Positions 24,347 through 33,177 of a stretch of DNA of 64,000 bases are shown here, in pieces. Position 1 is the stretch's first letter. Each line of letters begins with the position of its first letter. The notes beneath the pieces were generated by a model that worked only from the letters and a program-made list of their open reading frames with translations, made no database searches and had not been told where the DNA came from. This stretch comes from Hamiltosporidium tvaerminnensis (taxonomy: Eukaryota; Microsporidia; Dubosqiidae), in assembly GCA_022605425.2 (NCBI GenBank), contig CM061251.1, positions 837,001 through 901,000 on the forward strand. Reading direction: 5' to 3'. Made by a program: the position numbers and the translations under genes.

Positions 24347-26548
24347 ATGGACAACAAAGAAAGAACAGAAGACTTTATTACAAATAAAAGTTTACAAACC
24401 ACAGGAAATGACACAATTGCATCTATAAAGCTATCCTATGCTTCTCCAGATATAAGAACTTTTACAGATTTAAATTTAAAAAGATCTTTTGATAAAATTA
24501 TTGAATTTCTCCAAATTCTCCCTAAAAAACCAAATACTGACTGTTTTTTATGTCAACAGTTATCAAATCAATCTACTGAATATACAGTCTACGAATTAAT
24601 TAAAGACTATTCTAAAGCAATATTCTGTATATCACAGCACACAGAGAAAACCAAAGACACACCTCAACTTCCCAAATCTTTAATTCTTCACTCAATTTTT
24701 TTAGAATTTTCTGTTCTAAACGAAATAGCAGAATTCCCACTTTCAGTACAAGAAATACTAAACGAATCTCTCAATACCACCTTCAATACAAGCATGAGAG
24801 ACCAACTTGTTGCCACAAGCAAGTCATTTGTCCTTGACACCTCAATAAATATCTACTGTGAACAAGATATAGAATCACTCACATATAAAATTTATAAAAA
24901 AGCACACATCTACTCAGAAACAACCTACACACCCAAAAACACAACTCTCACCCATTTTGAAACAGATTTAATTCTTTTTCTTCTCGCCAAACGAAAAGAA
25001 ACAAGCAGATTCTTCAAAATATTCGAAACCACAGAAAAATCCTTATTTAGATACAAATTAGCCTTAATTTTAACATTAAACGGTGACAGTGAAAAAACAA
25101 GCGAACAGCTCATCAAAGAAACAGAAAGACAAAATTTTATTTTCAAAAGAAATTGTTTTTGTAAAAAATGTATTTACTGTGAAACAGAAGACATTCAAAA
25201 TTTTTACAGTAAAACCAACACGGAATATTTAAGTGAAATTTTAAACAACAAAGAAACAGAAGTGAAAGAATTTAGAGACAGGGAAACTCTACAATATACT
25301 AAAGACAGCAGAGTGGGTAAAGAAAGGGAAGATAGAGACAGGGAAGGTAAGGACAGGGAAGATAGAGGCAGGGAAGGTAAACACATATTAGATAAACACA
25401 TATCAGCTAAACACATAGAAGGTAAAGACAGTAATTATATCAGAGATACCAGTATGGATAAACAAAACAATACTCCACATTTTTCTGTATCAAACTGGTT
25501 TGAAACCTTAAATTCTTATTACGATTGGCTAGAATGTATAAGAATTTGGAATTTAAACAGAGACATAGAAGAAAACGTAGATACTTCTATGTTAGATGTC
25601 TGTTTAAAATCACAAAAATTTGAAGAAGGTTGGATTATTTGGGAAACTAAAAAACCAGGAACTGACCTTTGTATTGTAAAAATATGTTTGTTATGTGTCA
25701 GAGCACTTAAGAATTATAAAGACTGTAGAGAATGTAAAGAATGTAACAGAGAAAGTGTAGAATTTGAGAATAGTTATGAGAAATTTGAGAATGAAGAATA
25801 TAAGGATATAAGTAATAACAGTGATACAAATATGAGTAATAACAGTGATACAAATATGAGTAATAACAGTGATACAAATAGTAAAAGTAATACTAACAGT
25901 AATAGCAGTATTACAAATACAAATAATACTACCAATAATAATAATATTACTAATATCTACTATTCAGATAAATGGGTTGTTAGACTTGCTGAAGTACTAA
26001 GATATGTGGCAGCTGGTCATATGAAGGATACCTGTTGTATTATAACTATGGATATTTTATCTGAAATAGTGGATATGGAAGAAGGAAAGAGACTTTTAGT
26101 TTTAAATTTAATTTTAGAGATTTTATGTGATGGAAGTGAAATAAAATATGATGATGAAATAGTACATGTGTTGATGAAAGGATTGCTATTACTTTGTGTA
26201 AACTGCAATGATTCTAAAGTGACATGTGAGGTATGTCTTTCTTATGCGGATAGGGTTTATAATCATTGGCATAAAAGTAGAGAAAGAGGTTTCTTTAAAA
26301 TATTTTTTAAACCTAAAATGACTTGTCTTTCTAATAAAATATTTTGTGATATGTTAAGCTTATGTGAGTGTGTAAAAGAGACAGGATGTTTTAAAAAAGT
26401 ATTAAAGGATCTTATAAAAGGAAATGAAGAGATAAATAAAGATTTGTGTTGTAGAGTGGAGAAATATCATCGAAGTAGGCAATGTAAGTGTGGGTTGGGT
26501 GTTAATGACGGTAAGAAGCTTATAAAGCATGTTATAAGTGAGAATTAG
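24347..26548 (+). CDS. hypothetical protein, 733 aa, with low-complexity inserts
   Basis: I do not recognise this protein. It is a single long frame with consistent codon use. Residues about 1-300 look mostly helical, with a CxxCxxC-type cluster near 268-279 (NCFCKKCIYC). Residues about 308-368 are a charged low-complexity insert built from RDREGK/EDR repeats followed by KHI repeats. Residues about 488-530 are Asn/Ser-rich and include three copies of an 8-residue unit (NNSDTNMS) from a 24-bp tandem repeat. The conserved-looking parts between and after the inserts (for example WFETLNSYYDWLECIRIWNL and LDVCLKSQKFEEGW) resemble helical-hairpin repeats of the TPR/PPR kind, but this is weak. The C-terminus is Cys-rich (CRVEKYHRSRQCKCG). 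No signal peptide or membrane segment is evident. Both inserts look like recent slippage inside coding DNA. Confidence 0.75.
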   Translation: MDNKERTEDFITNKSLQTTGNDTIASIKLSYASPDIRTFTDLNLKRSFDKIIEFLQILPKKPNTDCFLCQQLSNQSTEYTVYELIKDYSKAIFCISQHTEKTKDTPQLPKSLILHSIFLEFSVLNEIAEFPLSVQEILNESLNTTFNTSMRDQLVATSKSFVLDTSINIYCEQDIESLTYKIYKKAHIYSETTYTPKNTTLTHFETDLILFLLAKRKETSRFFKIFETTEKSLFRYKLALILTLNGDSEKTSEQLIKETERQNFIFKRNCFCKKCIYCETEDIQNFYSKTNTEYLSEILNNKETEVKEFRDRETLQYTKDSRVGKEREDRDREGKDREDRGREGKHILDKHISAKHIEGKDSNYIRDTSMDKQNNTPHFSVSNWFETLNSYYDWLECIRIWNLNRDIEENVDTSMLDVCLKSQKFEEGWIIWETKKPGTDLCIVKICLLCVRALKNYKDCRECKECNRESVEFENSYEKFENEEYKDISNNSDTNMSNNSDTNMSNNSDTNSKSNTNSNSSITNTNNTTNNNNITNIYYSDKWVVRLAEVLRYVAAGHMKDTCCIITMDILSEIVDMEEGKRLLVLNLILEILCDGSEIKYDDEIVHVLMKGLLLLCVNCNDSKVTCEVCLSYADRVYNHWHKSRERGFFKIFFKPKMTCLSNKIFCDMLSLCECVKETGCFKKVLKDLIKGNEEINKDLCCRVEKYHRSRQCKCGLGVNDGKKLIKHVISEN

Positions 26549-26591
26549 GTTAAATAAAGGGGTTTTATTTTAAAGTAATATTTTATATACA

Positions 26592-26912
26592 AGGGTATTG
26601 TTATTTAAGAGGGTGTTAATCAATAGTATTGTTAGTTAAGAGGGGTGTTAATAAGGGTTTTGTTATTTAAGAGGGTCTTAAAAAGTATTGTTATTTAAAG
26701 GGGTGGTAATCAATAGTATTGTTAATTAAGGGGGTGTTAATATACTACTATAACCAAAGGATGTTAATATATTACTTATAACTAAAGGGGTTTTAATATA
26801 TAATTTATAACCAAAGGGTGTTAATATATTACTTATAACCAAAGGGTGTTAATACATTACTTATAACTAAAGGGGTGTTAATATATTACTTATAACCAAA
26901 GGGTGTTAATAT
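26592..26912 (+). repeat. minisatellite, about 28-29 bp unit containing GGGTGTTAAT
   Basis: About eleven to twelve tandem units in two sub-types. The first type has the core TTAAGAGGGTGTTAATC; the later type has ATAACCAAAGGGTGTTAAT followed by ATATTACTT. It occupies the 3' spacer between the convergent 733-aa and 216-aa genes. Each unit carries a G-run on the plus strand, so it is a C-run on the minus strand. Confidence 0.85.
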
Positions 26913-27130
26913 AAATAATACTTACTTCCTAATCTCTATCGTTTATACAAAATAAATTAAATTTTATTTAAATTTCAAATATTCATTTACATTTCCCACT
27001 CATTTAAAATTTCAAATATTTATTTAAAACTTCGTACAAATTTACACTTTTCTAACTTATTTACACTTTTCTAACTCATTTAGATTCCAAACTCATTTAA
27101 AATTCCAAACTCTTTTAAAATTTCAAATAT
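26913..27130. repeat. short imperfect repeats in the 3' spacer
   Basis: Repeated AATTTCAAATATTTATTTA and TTTACACTTTTCTAACT blocks lie downstream of the 216-aa gene. They are T-rich on the plus strand. Confidence 0.5.
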
Positions 27131-27781
27131 TTATTTACATTTTTCTTGAGAACCACTCATTAATAAAATTCTTTTAAGTAACTTATTAACTAAAAAATAA
27201 CAAAAAAACCAAACAGTGTTTTCATACGGAGCAATACGATTCTCTAAAGAATAAATAATACAATCTTTAAAACAAATATCTTTATCAATATTTAAAAAAA
27301 TAATATCTATTGTTTCTGTTATCTGTGAATGTTTAGTAGACATTGTAATATAATTTGTTATTGAAGTTTTTAATTCTGAAAAATTCTTTTTTTCAAAAAA
27401 ACTTTCATCAAAATTATGAAATCCGTATTCTGGAAAAGAAAGATTTATTATTGAAGTAAACGATAGAAGTAAAGAAGTTTTAGAAGATGAAGTATGTGGT
27501 ATATTATTTGGTATATTATTTGGTATATTATGTGGTGTATTATTCGGTATATTATTTTCAAATGTTAAAGAGTTATTGGCATTATTTTCAGATATTAATG
27601 ACTGGTTGGGTGAATAATTTGTACAAATTTTATTTTTCATAAAAATTTCTTCTTTTTTCTGTTTGCGTGTCTTTTTACACGAATACATTTCAGTAAATAA
27701 AGAAAGAGACGGATTTAAATATTCTAAAGATCTGAGAATTTGATTGCACTTTGAAATACATGGAACTTCTAAATATCGCAT
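27131..27781 (-). CDS. hypothetical protein, 216 aa, with NIPN repeats
   Basis: I do not recognise this protein. It is taken as real because its ATG (complement of 27779-27781) is preceded by CCCC only one base away, the strongest version of the start signal in this window. Residues about 30-55 are Lys/Arg-rich. Residues about 78-96 consist of a tandem NNIPNNTPHNIPN-like repeat encoded by a 12-bp coding minisatellite (about 27491-27553). The C-terminal half is more ordered, with a hydrophobic segment near residues 190-206 (VWFFCYFLVNKLLKRILL) that could be a buried helix or a membrane anchor. It is convergent with the 733-aa gene and divergent from the NAP/SET-like gene; a truncated retrotransposon lies directly upstream of its start signal. 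Confidence 0.7.
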   Translation of the reverse strand: MRYLEVPCISKCNQILRSLEYLNPSLSLFTEMYSCKKTRKQKKEEIFMKNKICTNYSPNQSLISENNANNSLTFENNIPNNTPHNIPNNIPNNIPHTSSSKTSLLLSFTSIINLSFPEYGFHNFDESFFEKKNFSELKTSITNYITMSTKHSQITETIDIIFLNIDKDICFKDCIIYSLENRIAPYENTVWFFCYFLVNKLLKRILLMSGSQEKCK

Positions 27782-27782
27782 T

Positions 27783-27786
27783 GGGG
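27783..27786 (-). promoter_or_regulatory. CCCC start-proximal signal
   Basis: GGGG on the plus strand reads CCCC one base before the ATG of the 216-aa gene. The retrotransposon's 3' end begins within a few bases of it. Confidence 0.6.
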
Positions 27787-28945
27787 TTATTAAAAGATTA
27801 ATTTTTATTGTAATAAAATTCAGGGTTAAAACATTTTTACCATTTTTTTATGTTTTCTTCTACCTCTTTAACCACTATTGTCTCTTCTTCCAAATCAGAC
27901 TCTTCATTTATGTTATTGGTCGGTTCCCCTAAAGGGTTCCTCCTTGAGAAATAAAGGGTGCTTTATATTTTGGTTTGAAATTTTAACACCATCTTCCTCT
28001 CTTTTCGCTTCTTTTAAAGGGGGTATTGGTTCCTCATGCATCTCTGATCTCATAATAACACCCATTGACGCTCTTTCCCAACTCTCTTCGGCATTTAGTC
28101 CTGACTCAAGTCCTCTTCGTCGATCAAAGGAAATTGTTTCGACTGTCTTCTTAAGTACTATAGACTGAATGTATGCCTCTACATTCATGGGTATTTCTAG
28201 TCTTTTAAGTTGAGATTTATGGTATTTTGTCACAATACCGTCCCAGGTCATCACATAAGGGATTATCTCAACACTACACCTATAAATAAGACCCAACTCA
28301 TTGGCTAGCAGGTCATACTTCCTAAGTTTTTCAGTTTCAACTATTTGAAGTGAATCTTGGGAAGTGATTCTCACTTCAATGAGTGTTATCTTATTCTTCC
28401 TCTTATCTAAAATAAATATGTCCGGTCTGTTATTCCGAATTTTAACATCAATTTTTATTCTAGTGTCCACTCTTATCTCTGCCTACTCATTATCAATAAT
28501 TTCTTGAACTGAGTGACTCCTAATTCGTTTTGAAGACTTAAACTTATATCTATTTAAGAGAAGTAAGTGTAGGCATCTAACCACTTCATTATGCCGTCTA
28601 GTGTAATCATGGCCTAGCATTTTTTCACATCTAGTTGCTAGATGATCTCCGTCTTACGAAACTTCCCGCAATGTTGACACACACCATCTGCTCCCCAGAA
28701 TACATTTCTATTCTGGATATAGCAGAACACAGCTTCATTTCGTGGCCTAATATTCCCTTTCTTTAACCATCTTGAAGAGTCACTAACATTCACGAGCTCA
28801 TTTTTACTTGCATTATATAACTTTGAGTGAAGTTTTGCCTTTTTCTATTTCATTATATAGTTTTGCAAGTTGAGCTTCTTCTAAACTTTTCTTAGTGACT
28901 TCTTCTACAAACCTGTACTTTACTTTTAAGAAGCAAATAATTAAA
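27787..28945 (-). mobile_element. 5'-truncated RLE-type (R2/CRE/NeSL-like) non-LTR retrotransposon
   Basis: Only the C-terminal end of the single ORF survives. Reading 5' to 3' on the minus strand it shows an LYNEIEKGK segment, a frameshift near 28815, RPRNEAVFCYIQNRN, and a CCHC knuckle (CQHC...HLATRC) interrupted by a one-base shift near 28650. YTRRHNEVVRCLHLLLLN follows, then the SHSVQEII motif and a TAG stop (28483-28485). The restriction-like endonuclease core is next: RPDIFIL...LIEV and EKLRKYD, which match the PD...E/D...KxxKY signature of R2-type elements. A final shift near 27950 leads into an acidic tail ending KKW at 27840. No RT domain remains. It is a dead insertion in the spacer between two divergent genes, leaving about 40 bp before the NAP/SET-like gene's CCCC and almost none before that of the 216-aa gene. 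Confidence 0.85.
27913..28470 (-). pseudogene. RLE endonuclease domain fragment of the retrotransposon
   Basis: This is the longest open piece of the element (about 185 codons), with no ATG at its 5' end. It holds the catalytic-type residues PD (in NRPDIF), the downstream acidic residue (LIEV) and KLRKY of the restriction-like endonuclease that nicks target DNA in R2-type elements. It is cut off upstream by a TAG stop and downstream by a shift. Confidence 0.8.
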
Positions 28946-28986
28946 AAATAAATTTTATTTTTTTTTTTAAAAACGGTATTTTCACA

Positions 28987-28990
28987 CCCC
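28987..28990 (+). promoter_or_regulatory. CCCC start-proximal signal
   Basis: CCCC ends 6 nt before the ATG at 28997, in the context CACACCCCAAAAAA. Confidence 0.65.
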
Positions 28991-28996
28991 AAAAAA

Positions 28997-29542
28997 ATGA
29001 TTGATGAAAATGTAGAAGAAATACAAAAAAGACTTTTAAATATACAAGAAGAATTAGACAACGAATATATAGAATATACCAAGAGAGACTTTGAACTAAA
29101 GTTATCTCATTATACACAAATAAAACCAATATTAGATCAAAGAGATTTAATATTTGCAGATTTAAAAAATCCCTGGGAACTTTGTTTTTTAAATTATGAA
29201 ATGGGCTGTGAATTATTACCGATCGATAAAAATAATAAAGTAATTGCAGATTTTATAGAAAATATTAAAGTTTGGTACGAAGAAAATTATTTTTGTTGCG
29301 TTGAAATTTCTTTTACAGACACAAATCCTTATTTCAGCAATAAAAAACTTTTAAAAAAATTTAGTGTTTTGTCAGAAGAAACAGAAAATACAAAAATAAA
29401 TTGGACAGAAAAAATAAATGCACCCATTTTTCAGTTCTTTGAAGAGGAAGAAGATATTCTTGAAACATTTGATGTTCTTTATGAAATGTACGTAAATGCT
29501 ATATTTTATCTTTCATTAGCAGAAGAACTAGAGAGTCAATAA
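28997..29542 (+). CDS. NAP/SET-family histone chaperone (nucleosome assembly protein)
   Basis: A 181-residue protein. Residues 1-45 are a long charged helix like the NAP dimerisation helix (EEIQKRLLNIQEELDNEY). Residues 45-100 form the first part of the core. CVEISFTDTNPYFSNKKLLK (101-120) matches the family strand-turn signature: an F/E...NPYF.N..L.K string, as in SET and NAP1. The C-terminus contains an acidic stretch (FFEEEEDILE, about 144-153), but the long acidic tail of animal members is absent. Family members bind H2A-H2B or H3-H4 dimers and help assemble and disassemble nucleosomes. The length is at the short end for the family. It is divergent from the 216-aa gene, with a retrotransposon fragment in the shared spacer, and convergent with RPL9. 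The ATG is fixed by CCCC 6 nt upstream. Confidence 0.8.
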   Translation: MIDENVEEIQKRLLNIQEELDNEYIEYTKRDFELKLSHYTQIKPILDQRDLIFADLKNPWELCFLNYEMGCELLPIDKNNKVIADFIENIKVWYEENYFCCVEISFTDTNPYFSNKKLLKKFSVLSEETENTKINWTEKINAPIFQFFEEEEDILETFDVLYEMYVNAIFYLSLAEELESQ

Positions 29543-29559
29543 ATTTAGTTCTTGGTTTT

Positions 29560-30240
29560 AATTTTGTATGATTTTGTTACCTCTTTTTTATTTCTTAGTA
29601 TTTCTCTTCTATTTCTTAGTTATTACTTTTTTATTTTATATTAATTTAGTTTTAATTTTGTATTAATTTAGTTATCTCTTAGTTTTAATTTAATTATCTC
29701 TTAGTTTTATTTTATAAATACATATGTTTTAATATCACTAATTTATATTTAGTACTGATTCTTCTATCTTGTGGAAATACAACTTCAAAATAAAATTATT
29801 AAATAAAAAAAATGTATAAAACTGTAAATAATAAGAGACTATAAATATAAATTATAGAAATTAATAGAAATTAAAAAAAAAGATAGAATGATAGAAGAAT
29901 ATAAAATTATAGAAATATAGAAATATAGAAATATAAAAATAGAAAAAGATGGAATAAACAGAATTATAATAAAAATATAGAAATTACTGAAATTAAAAAA
30001 TTATAGAAATTACTTAAATTTAAAAAACAGATAGAATTAATAGAAGAATATAAAAGATAGAATTAATAGAAATTAAAAAAAAAATAGAATTAATAGAAAT
30101 TATAGAAAAACAGAAATTAAAAAAATATAGATATTATAGAATTAAATAATTATAGAAATTAAAAAAAGATAAAAAACAGAATTATAATAAAAAATAAGAA
30201 TTATAGAACAGAAAACTATAGAAAATAAAAAAATAGAAAA
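29560..30240. repeat. mirrored low-complexity spacer between convergent genes
   Basis: Just after the NAP/SET-like gene the plus strand is T-rich, with repeated TTAGTTTTAATTT and TTATCTCTTAG. From about 29820 it switches to A-rich with repeated ATAGAAATTAAAAAA. Each gene therefore has T-rich DNA downstream on its own sense strand. Confidence 0.75.
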
Positions 30241-30248
30241 AGTTTATC

Positions 30249-30809
30249 TCAATGTCCTTCAATAATTCCTCTTTGTGACACATAGATACCATCAAGGAAA
30301 AGTCTGTCATCATATCTTAGAACTCTGCACTTATTCTGTATATTTCCTGCTGATTGTGACACATCTTCTATACTTGGTCCTTCAATCACAAGTGTATCCT
30401 TTTCATCACCAAGACGTGCATAAGATTCTCCAATCATTTGATATTTTCTTATAGCTTTTTCTCCAACAAAATTCTTAACAATTACTGTTTTACCGTTATC
30501 AACTATTTCAATACCAATAGGAAAATGTTTATAGACAGCTGTCAAAACATATCTAAAACCTGTCATACATCCTTTTATAGCATTCCTTATAATAGAAGCA
30601 CAAGTAATAATTTTACTTTGTTGTTTTTTAGTTCCATTCCAAAGTTTACAAATCAAATTATTATCTTCTAAGGCAAAGGTTACTGTTATATGAGATAAAT
30701 CTCGTATCAAAGTACACTTTGGTCCTTTAATTGTTATAATTTTATTGTTTATTTCAATACTGCAACCTTCTGGTATTTTTACTATTTCTTCCTTGTAAAG
30801 TTTCTTCAT
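30249..30809 (-). CDS. RPL9: 60S ribosomal protein L9 (uL6)
   Basis: A 186-residue protein colinear with eukaryotic uL6 (usually about 190 aa). The N-terminal domain has IPEGCSIEINNKIITIKGPK and LIRDLSHI. The middle has CASIIRNAIKGCMTGFRYVL and YKHFPI, the family's GFRY..R.VYAHFPI region. The second domain has NFVGEKAIRKYQM and ends with FLDGIYVSQRG, a near-invariant uL6 ending. It acts in the large ribosomal subunit near the sarcin-ricin loop and the stalk base. The start is fixed by CCC 4 nt upstream of the ATG. Its 3' end faces the NAP/SET-like gene, and a 16-bp minisatellite array begins about 120 bp upstream of its start. Confidence 0.97.
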   Translation of the reverse strand: MKKLYKEEIVKIPEGCSIEINNKIITIKGPKCTLIRDLSHITVTFALEDNNLICKLWNGTKKQQSKIITCASIIRNAIKGCMTGFRYVLTAVYKHFPIGIEIVDNGKTVIVKNFVGEKAIRKYQMIGESYARLGDEKDTLVIEGPSIEDVSQSAGNIQNKCRVLRYDDRLFLDGIYVSQRGIIEGH

Positions 30810-30813
30810 TGAA

Positions 30814-30816
30814 GGG
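30814..30816 (-). promoter_or_regulatory. CCC start-proximal signal of RPL9
   Basis: GGG on the plus strand reads AACCCTTCA before the ATG; the C-run ends 4 nt from the start codon. Confidence 0.65.
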
Positions 30817-30930
30817 TTTTTTAAATTTAAAAAATAAAAAAGTAGAAAAAAAATGGGTGACAGAGAAGATTTGGTTTAGAAAAACGTAAGATAATATGAG
30901 GGAAGGGGGACAGAGGATATAGAAATAAAT

Positions 30931-31650
30931 ATAAGGAAGTAGGAATATAAGGAAGTAGAAAAATAAGGAAGTAGGAATATAAGGAAGTAGAAAAATAAGG
31001 AAGTAGGAAAATAAGGAAGTAGGAAAATAAGGAAGTAAAGAAATAAGGAAGTAGAAAAATAAGGAAGTAGAAAAATAAGGAAGTAGGAATATAAGGAAGT
31101 AGAAAAATAAGGAAGTAGGAATATAAGGAAGTAGAAAAATAAGGAAGTAGGAAAATAAGGAAGTAGGAAAATAAGGAAGTAAAGAAATAAGGAAGTATAG
31201 AAATAAGGAAGTAGGAAAATAAGGAAGTAAAGAAATAAGGAAGTAGGAAAATAAGGAAGTAGGAAAATAAGGAAGTATAGAAATAAGGAAGTAGAAAAAT
31301 AAGGAAGTAGAAAAATAAGGAAGTAGGAATATAAGGAAGTAGAAAAATAAGGAAGTAGGAATATAAGGAAGTAGAAAAATAAGGAAGTAGGAAAATAAGG
31401 AAGTAGGAAAATAAGGAAGTAAAGAAATAAGGAAGTATAGAAATAAGGAAGTAGGAAAATAAGGAAGTAAAGAAATAAGGAAGTAGGAAAATAAGGAAGT
31501 AGGAAAATAAGGAAGTATAGAAATAAGGAAGTAGGAAAATAAGGAAGTAAAGAAATAAGGAAGTAGGAAAATAAGGAAGTAAAGAAATAAGGAAGTATAG
31601 AAATAAGGAAGTAAGAATATAAGGAAGTAAGAATATAAGGAAGTAAAGGA
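30931..31650 (+). repeat. 16-bp minisatellite (AAGGAAGTAGRAAWAT) with 240-bp higher-order period
   Basis: About 45 tandem units of 16 bp with variants GGAA, AGAA, AAGA and ATAGA at the centre. Positions 31039-31294 are identical to 31279-31534, so a block of 15 units (240 bp) is itself tandemly repeated. The purine strand is the plus strand. It lies between RPL9 and the small membrane-protein frame. Confidence 0.95.
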
Positions 31651-32402
31651 ATGTAAAGAATTAAGAAATAAATATAATTCGAATCTATAAATAATAGAAT
31701 TTATAGAGTAAAGGTTGTCACAGTAAATTTATAATAAAAAAAATTTATTATTTTTTAAGATTTAATTTCTGTTTTAAATAAAAAATTAAATTTTCTATAA
31801 ATTGAGAAAAAAAATTTATCAGTTTTTAAGATTTAATTTCTAAAAAAATTTTTAAATAAAAAATTAAATTTTCTATTAATTAAACAAAAAAAAATATATT
31901 TTTACGGTTCTATCCACGAACGCAATTTTTTTTTAAAAATTAAATAAGAAGAGTAAAATTTAGTAAAATAAGAAATAATATTGAAATACAAACCTGATGA
32001 TATATTTAAACCAAAGAAAATTTATGTACCCGCATGAAGTTATAAATTAGACTATAAAATATAAAATTTTTATTTTTATTAGAAATTTTATTTTTATTAG
32101 AATTTTTTTTTATTAGAAAGTTTTTTTTATTAGAATTTCTATTTTTTTTTTTAGAATTTTTTTTATTGAATTTCTTTTTTTCTCAAAACTTCTATTTTTA
32201 CTACAATGTTTATAAAATTGTATTTTTATATAAACCGACACTCCTTTTAAAATTATCAAAATAATCTAATTAGAATTCTTTTTTCAGAAAAATAAAATTT
32301 GACACAAATTATTTTACTTTTGATATCTTAAAAATATAAAAAGAAATTGATTCGTTAGTTAAAAAGGATATAAGAATTTAAGAAGTGAAAAAGTAGAAGA
32401 AA
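31651..32402. other. AT-rich spacer
   Basis: It contains repeated TTTTTAAGATTTAATTTCT...AAATAAAAAATTAAATTTTCT blocks (two copies, about 31750-31800 and 31825-31875) and T-runs at 32080-32200. No gene was seen. Confidence 0.5.
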
Positions 32403-32558
32403 ATGTCTGAAAATAATAATGCGACGATCGTAATTCTAATTATATGTTTGATATTACTGTTTATTGTAATAACACCTACTTCAGTGTATTATGTGTATCA
32501 CTCGAATCAAGAAGGTGGATCAGGTGGCGATAGTGGGGGTGGAGACAAAAAAGATTAG
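32403..32558 (+). CDS. possible 51-aa single-pass membrane protein
   Basis: A short ATG-started frame of 51 codons. Residues 1-6 are polar and residues about 8-27 are strongly hydrophobic (TIVILIICLILLFIVITP). The tail is Gly/Ser/Asp-rich with GGSGGDSGGGD and ends KKD. Codon use is less AT-biased than the surroundings (GCG, ACG, CTG, TCG, GGC), which chance frames here do not show. There is no C-run upstream, which weakens the call; a purine-rich leader (GAAGAAA) precedes the ATG. I do not recognise a family. It sits between RPL9 and the convergent 167-aa gene, 101 bp from the latter's stop. It could be a real micro-membrane protein or a chance frame. Confidence 0.4.
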   Translation: MSENNNATIVILIICLILLFIVITPTSVYYVYHSNQEGGSGGDSGGGDKKD

Positions 32559-32659
32559 AAAACGAGATTGAAAGAGTTGTTTGAGTTAATAAATTGATAG
32601 TTTATATTTCGTTTACTATTTTACAATCAAGATTATATATTTATAAATTTATATAAAAA

Positions 32660-33163
32660 TCAAACATCTTCTATATTTGCTCCTAAAAAGTTTTCTATTT
32701 CCGATATTTCTTTAAATATAATACCCATATCTTCAAGACTAAACTCTTCGTTGTATGAATTTATAAAAACAATAAATCCATCTTTTTTTAATGAATTTAA
32801 ACATGTAACAATAATTCTTGAAATATCATTTTCGTAAAGAGAAATAAATTCAGATGCAGATTCTAAAATATTTATATCGATTTCAATCGGTATTTTATAT
32901 AATTTATAAATATAATAAAGAATATAAAGGTTTAAAGAAAATATAATAAAATCTTTTTTTATAATCGAATTAGATATTTCTTTTAGAAGTTCTTGATATA
33001 GAAAATAGAAAAATTTATCTTCGTTAGAACAATATCTATTTAATTCTGTAAAGTTGTAGTAAGATGGGATATCAAGTAAAAATTCAGCAACTGGATTTCT
33101 ATAAAAGTCATAAGCAATCGTTTGAAGATCGTAGTGAAAATCTTGGATAAAATCAAAATTCAT
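32660..33163 (-). CDS. hypothetical protein, 167 aa
   Basis: I do not recognise this protein. It is called real because of its unbroken frame, a clear ATG and an unusually strong C-run (CCCCCC at 33172-33177, with CC at 33169-33170) just upstream. The sequence is Ile-, Phe- and Tyr-rich and looks largely helical. Residues about 66-90 (IIKKDFIIFSLNLYILYYIYKLY, in two pieces) are hydrophobic enough for a buried hairpin or membrane helix but carry lysines. The C-terminal third has acidic residues (EISEIENFLGANIEDV). No catalytic motif, zinc ligands or signal peptide are visible. It marks the right edge of the gene island. Confidence 0.65.
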   Translation of the reverse strand: MNFDFIQDFHYDLQTIAYDFYRNPVAEFLLDIPSYYNFTELNRYCSNEDKFFYFLYQELLKEISNSIIKKDFIIFSLNLYILYYIYKLYKIPIEIDINILESASEFISLYENDISRIIVTCLNSLKKDGFIVFINSYNEEFSLEDMGIIFKEISEIENFLGANIEDV

Positions 33164-33168
33164 TTTTT

Positions 33169-33177
33169 GGTGGGGGG
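33169..33177 (-). promoter_or_regulatory. CCCCCC-A-CC start-proximal signal
   Basis: On the minus strand this reads CCCCCCACC followed by AAAAA and the ATG. It is the longest C-run upstream of any gene in the window. Confidence 0.65.

Noticed and set aside
30931-31650. CRISPR-like array
   Set aside because: Units are only 16 bp with no unique spacers, in a eukaryotic context. It is a minisatellite.
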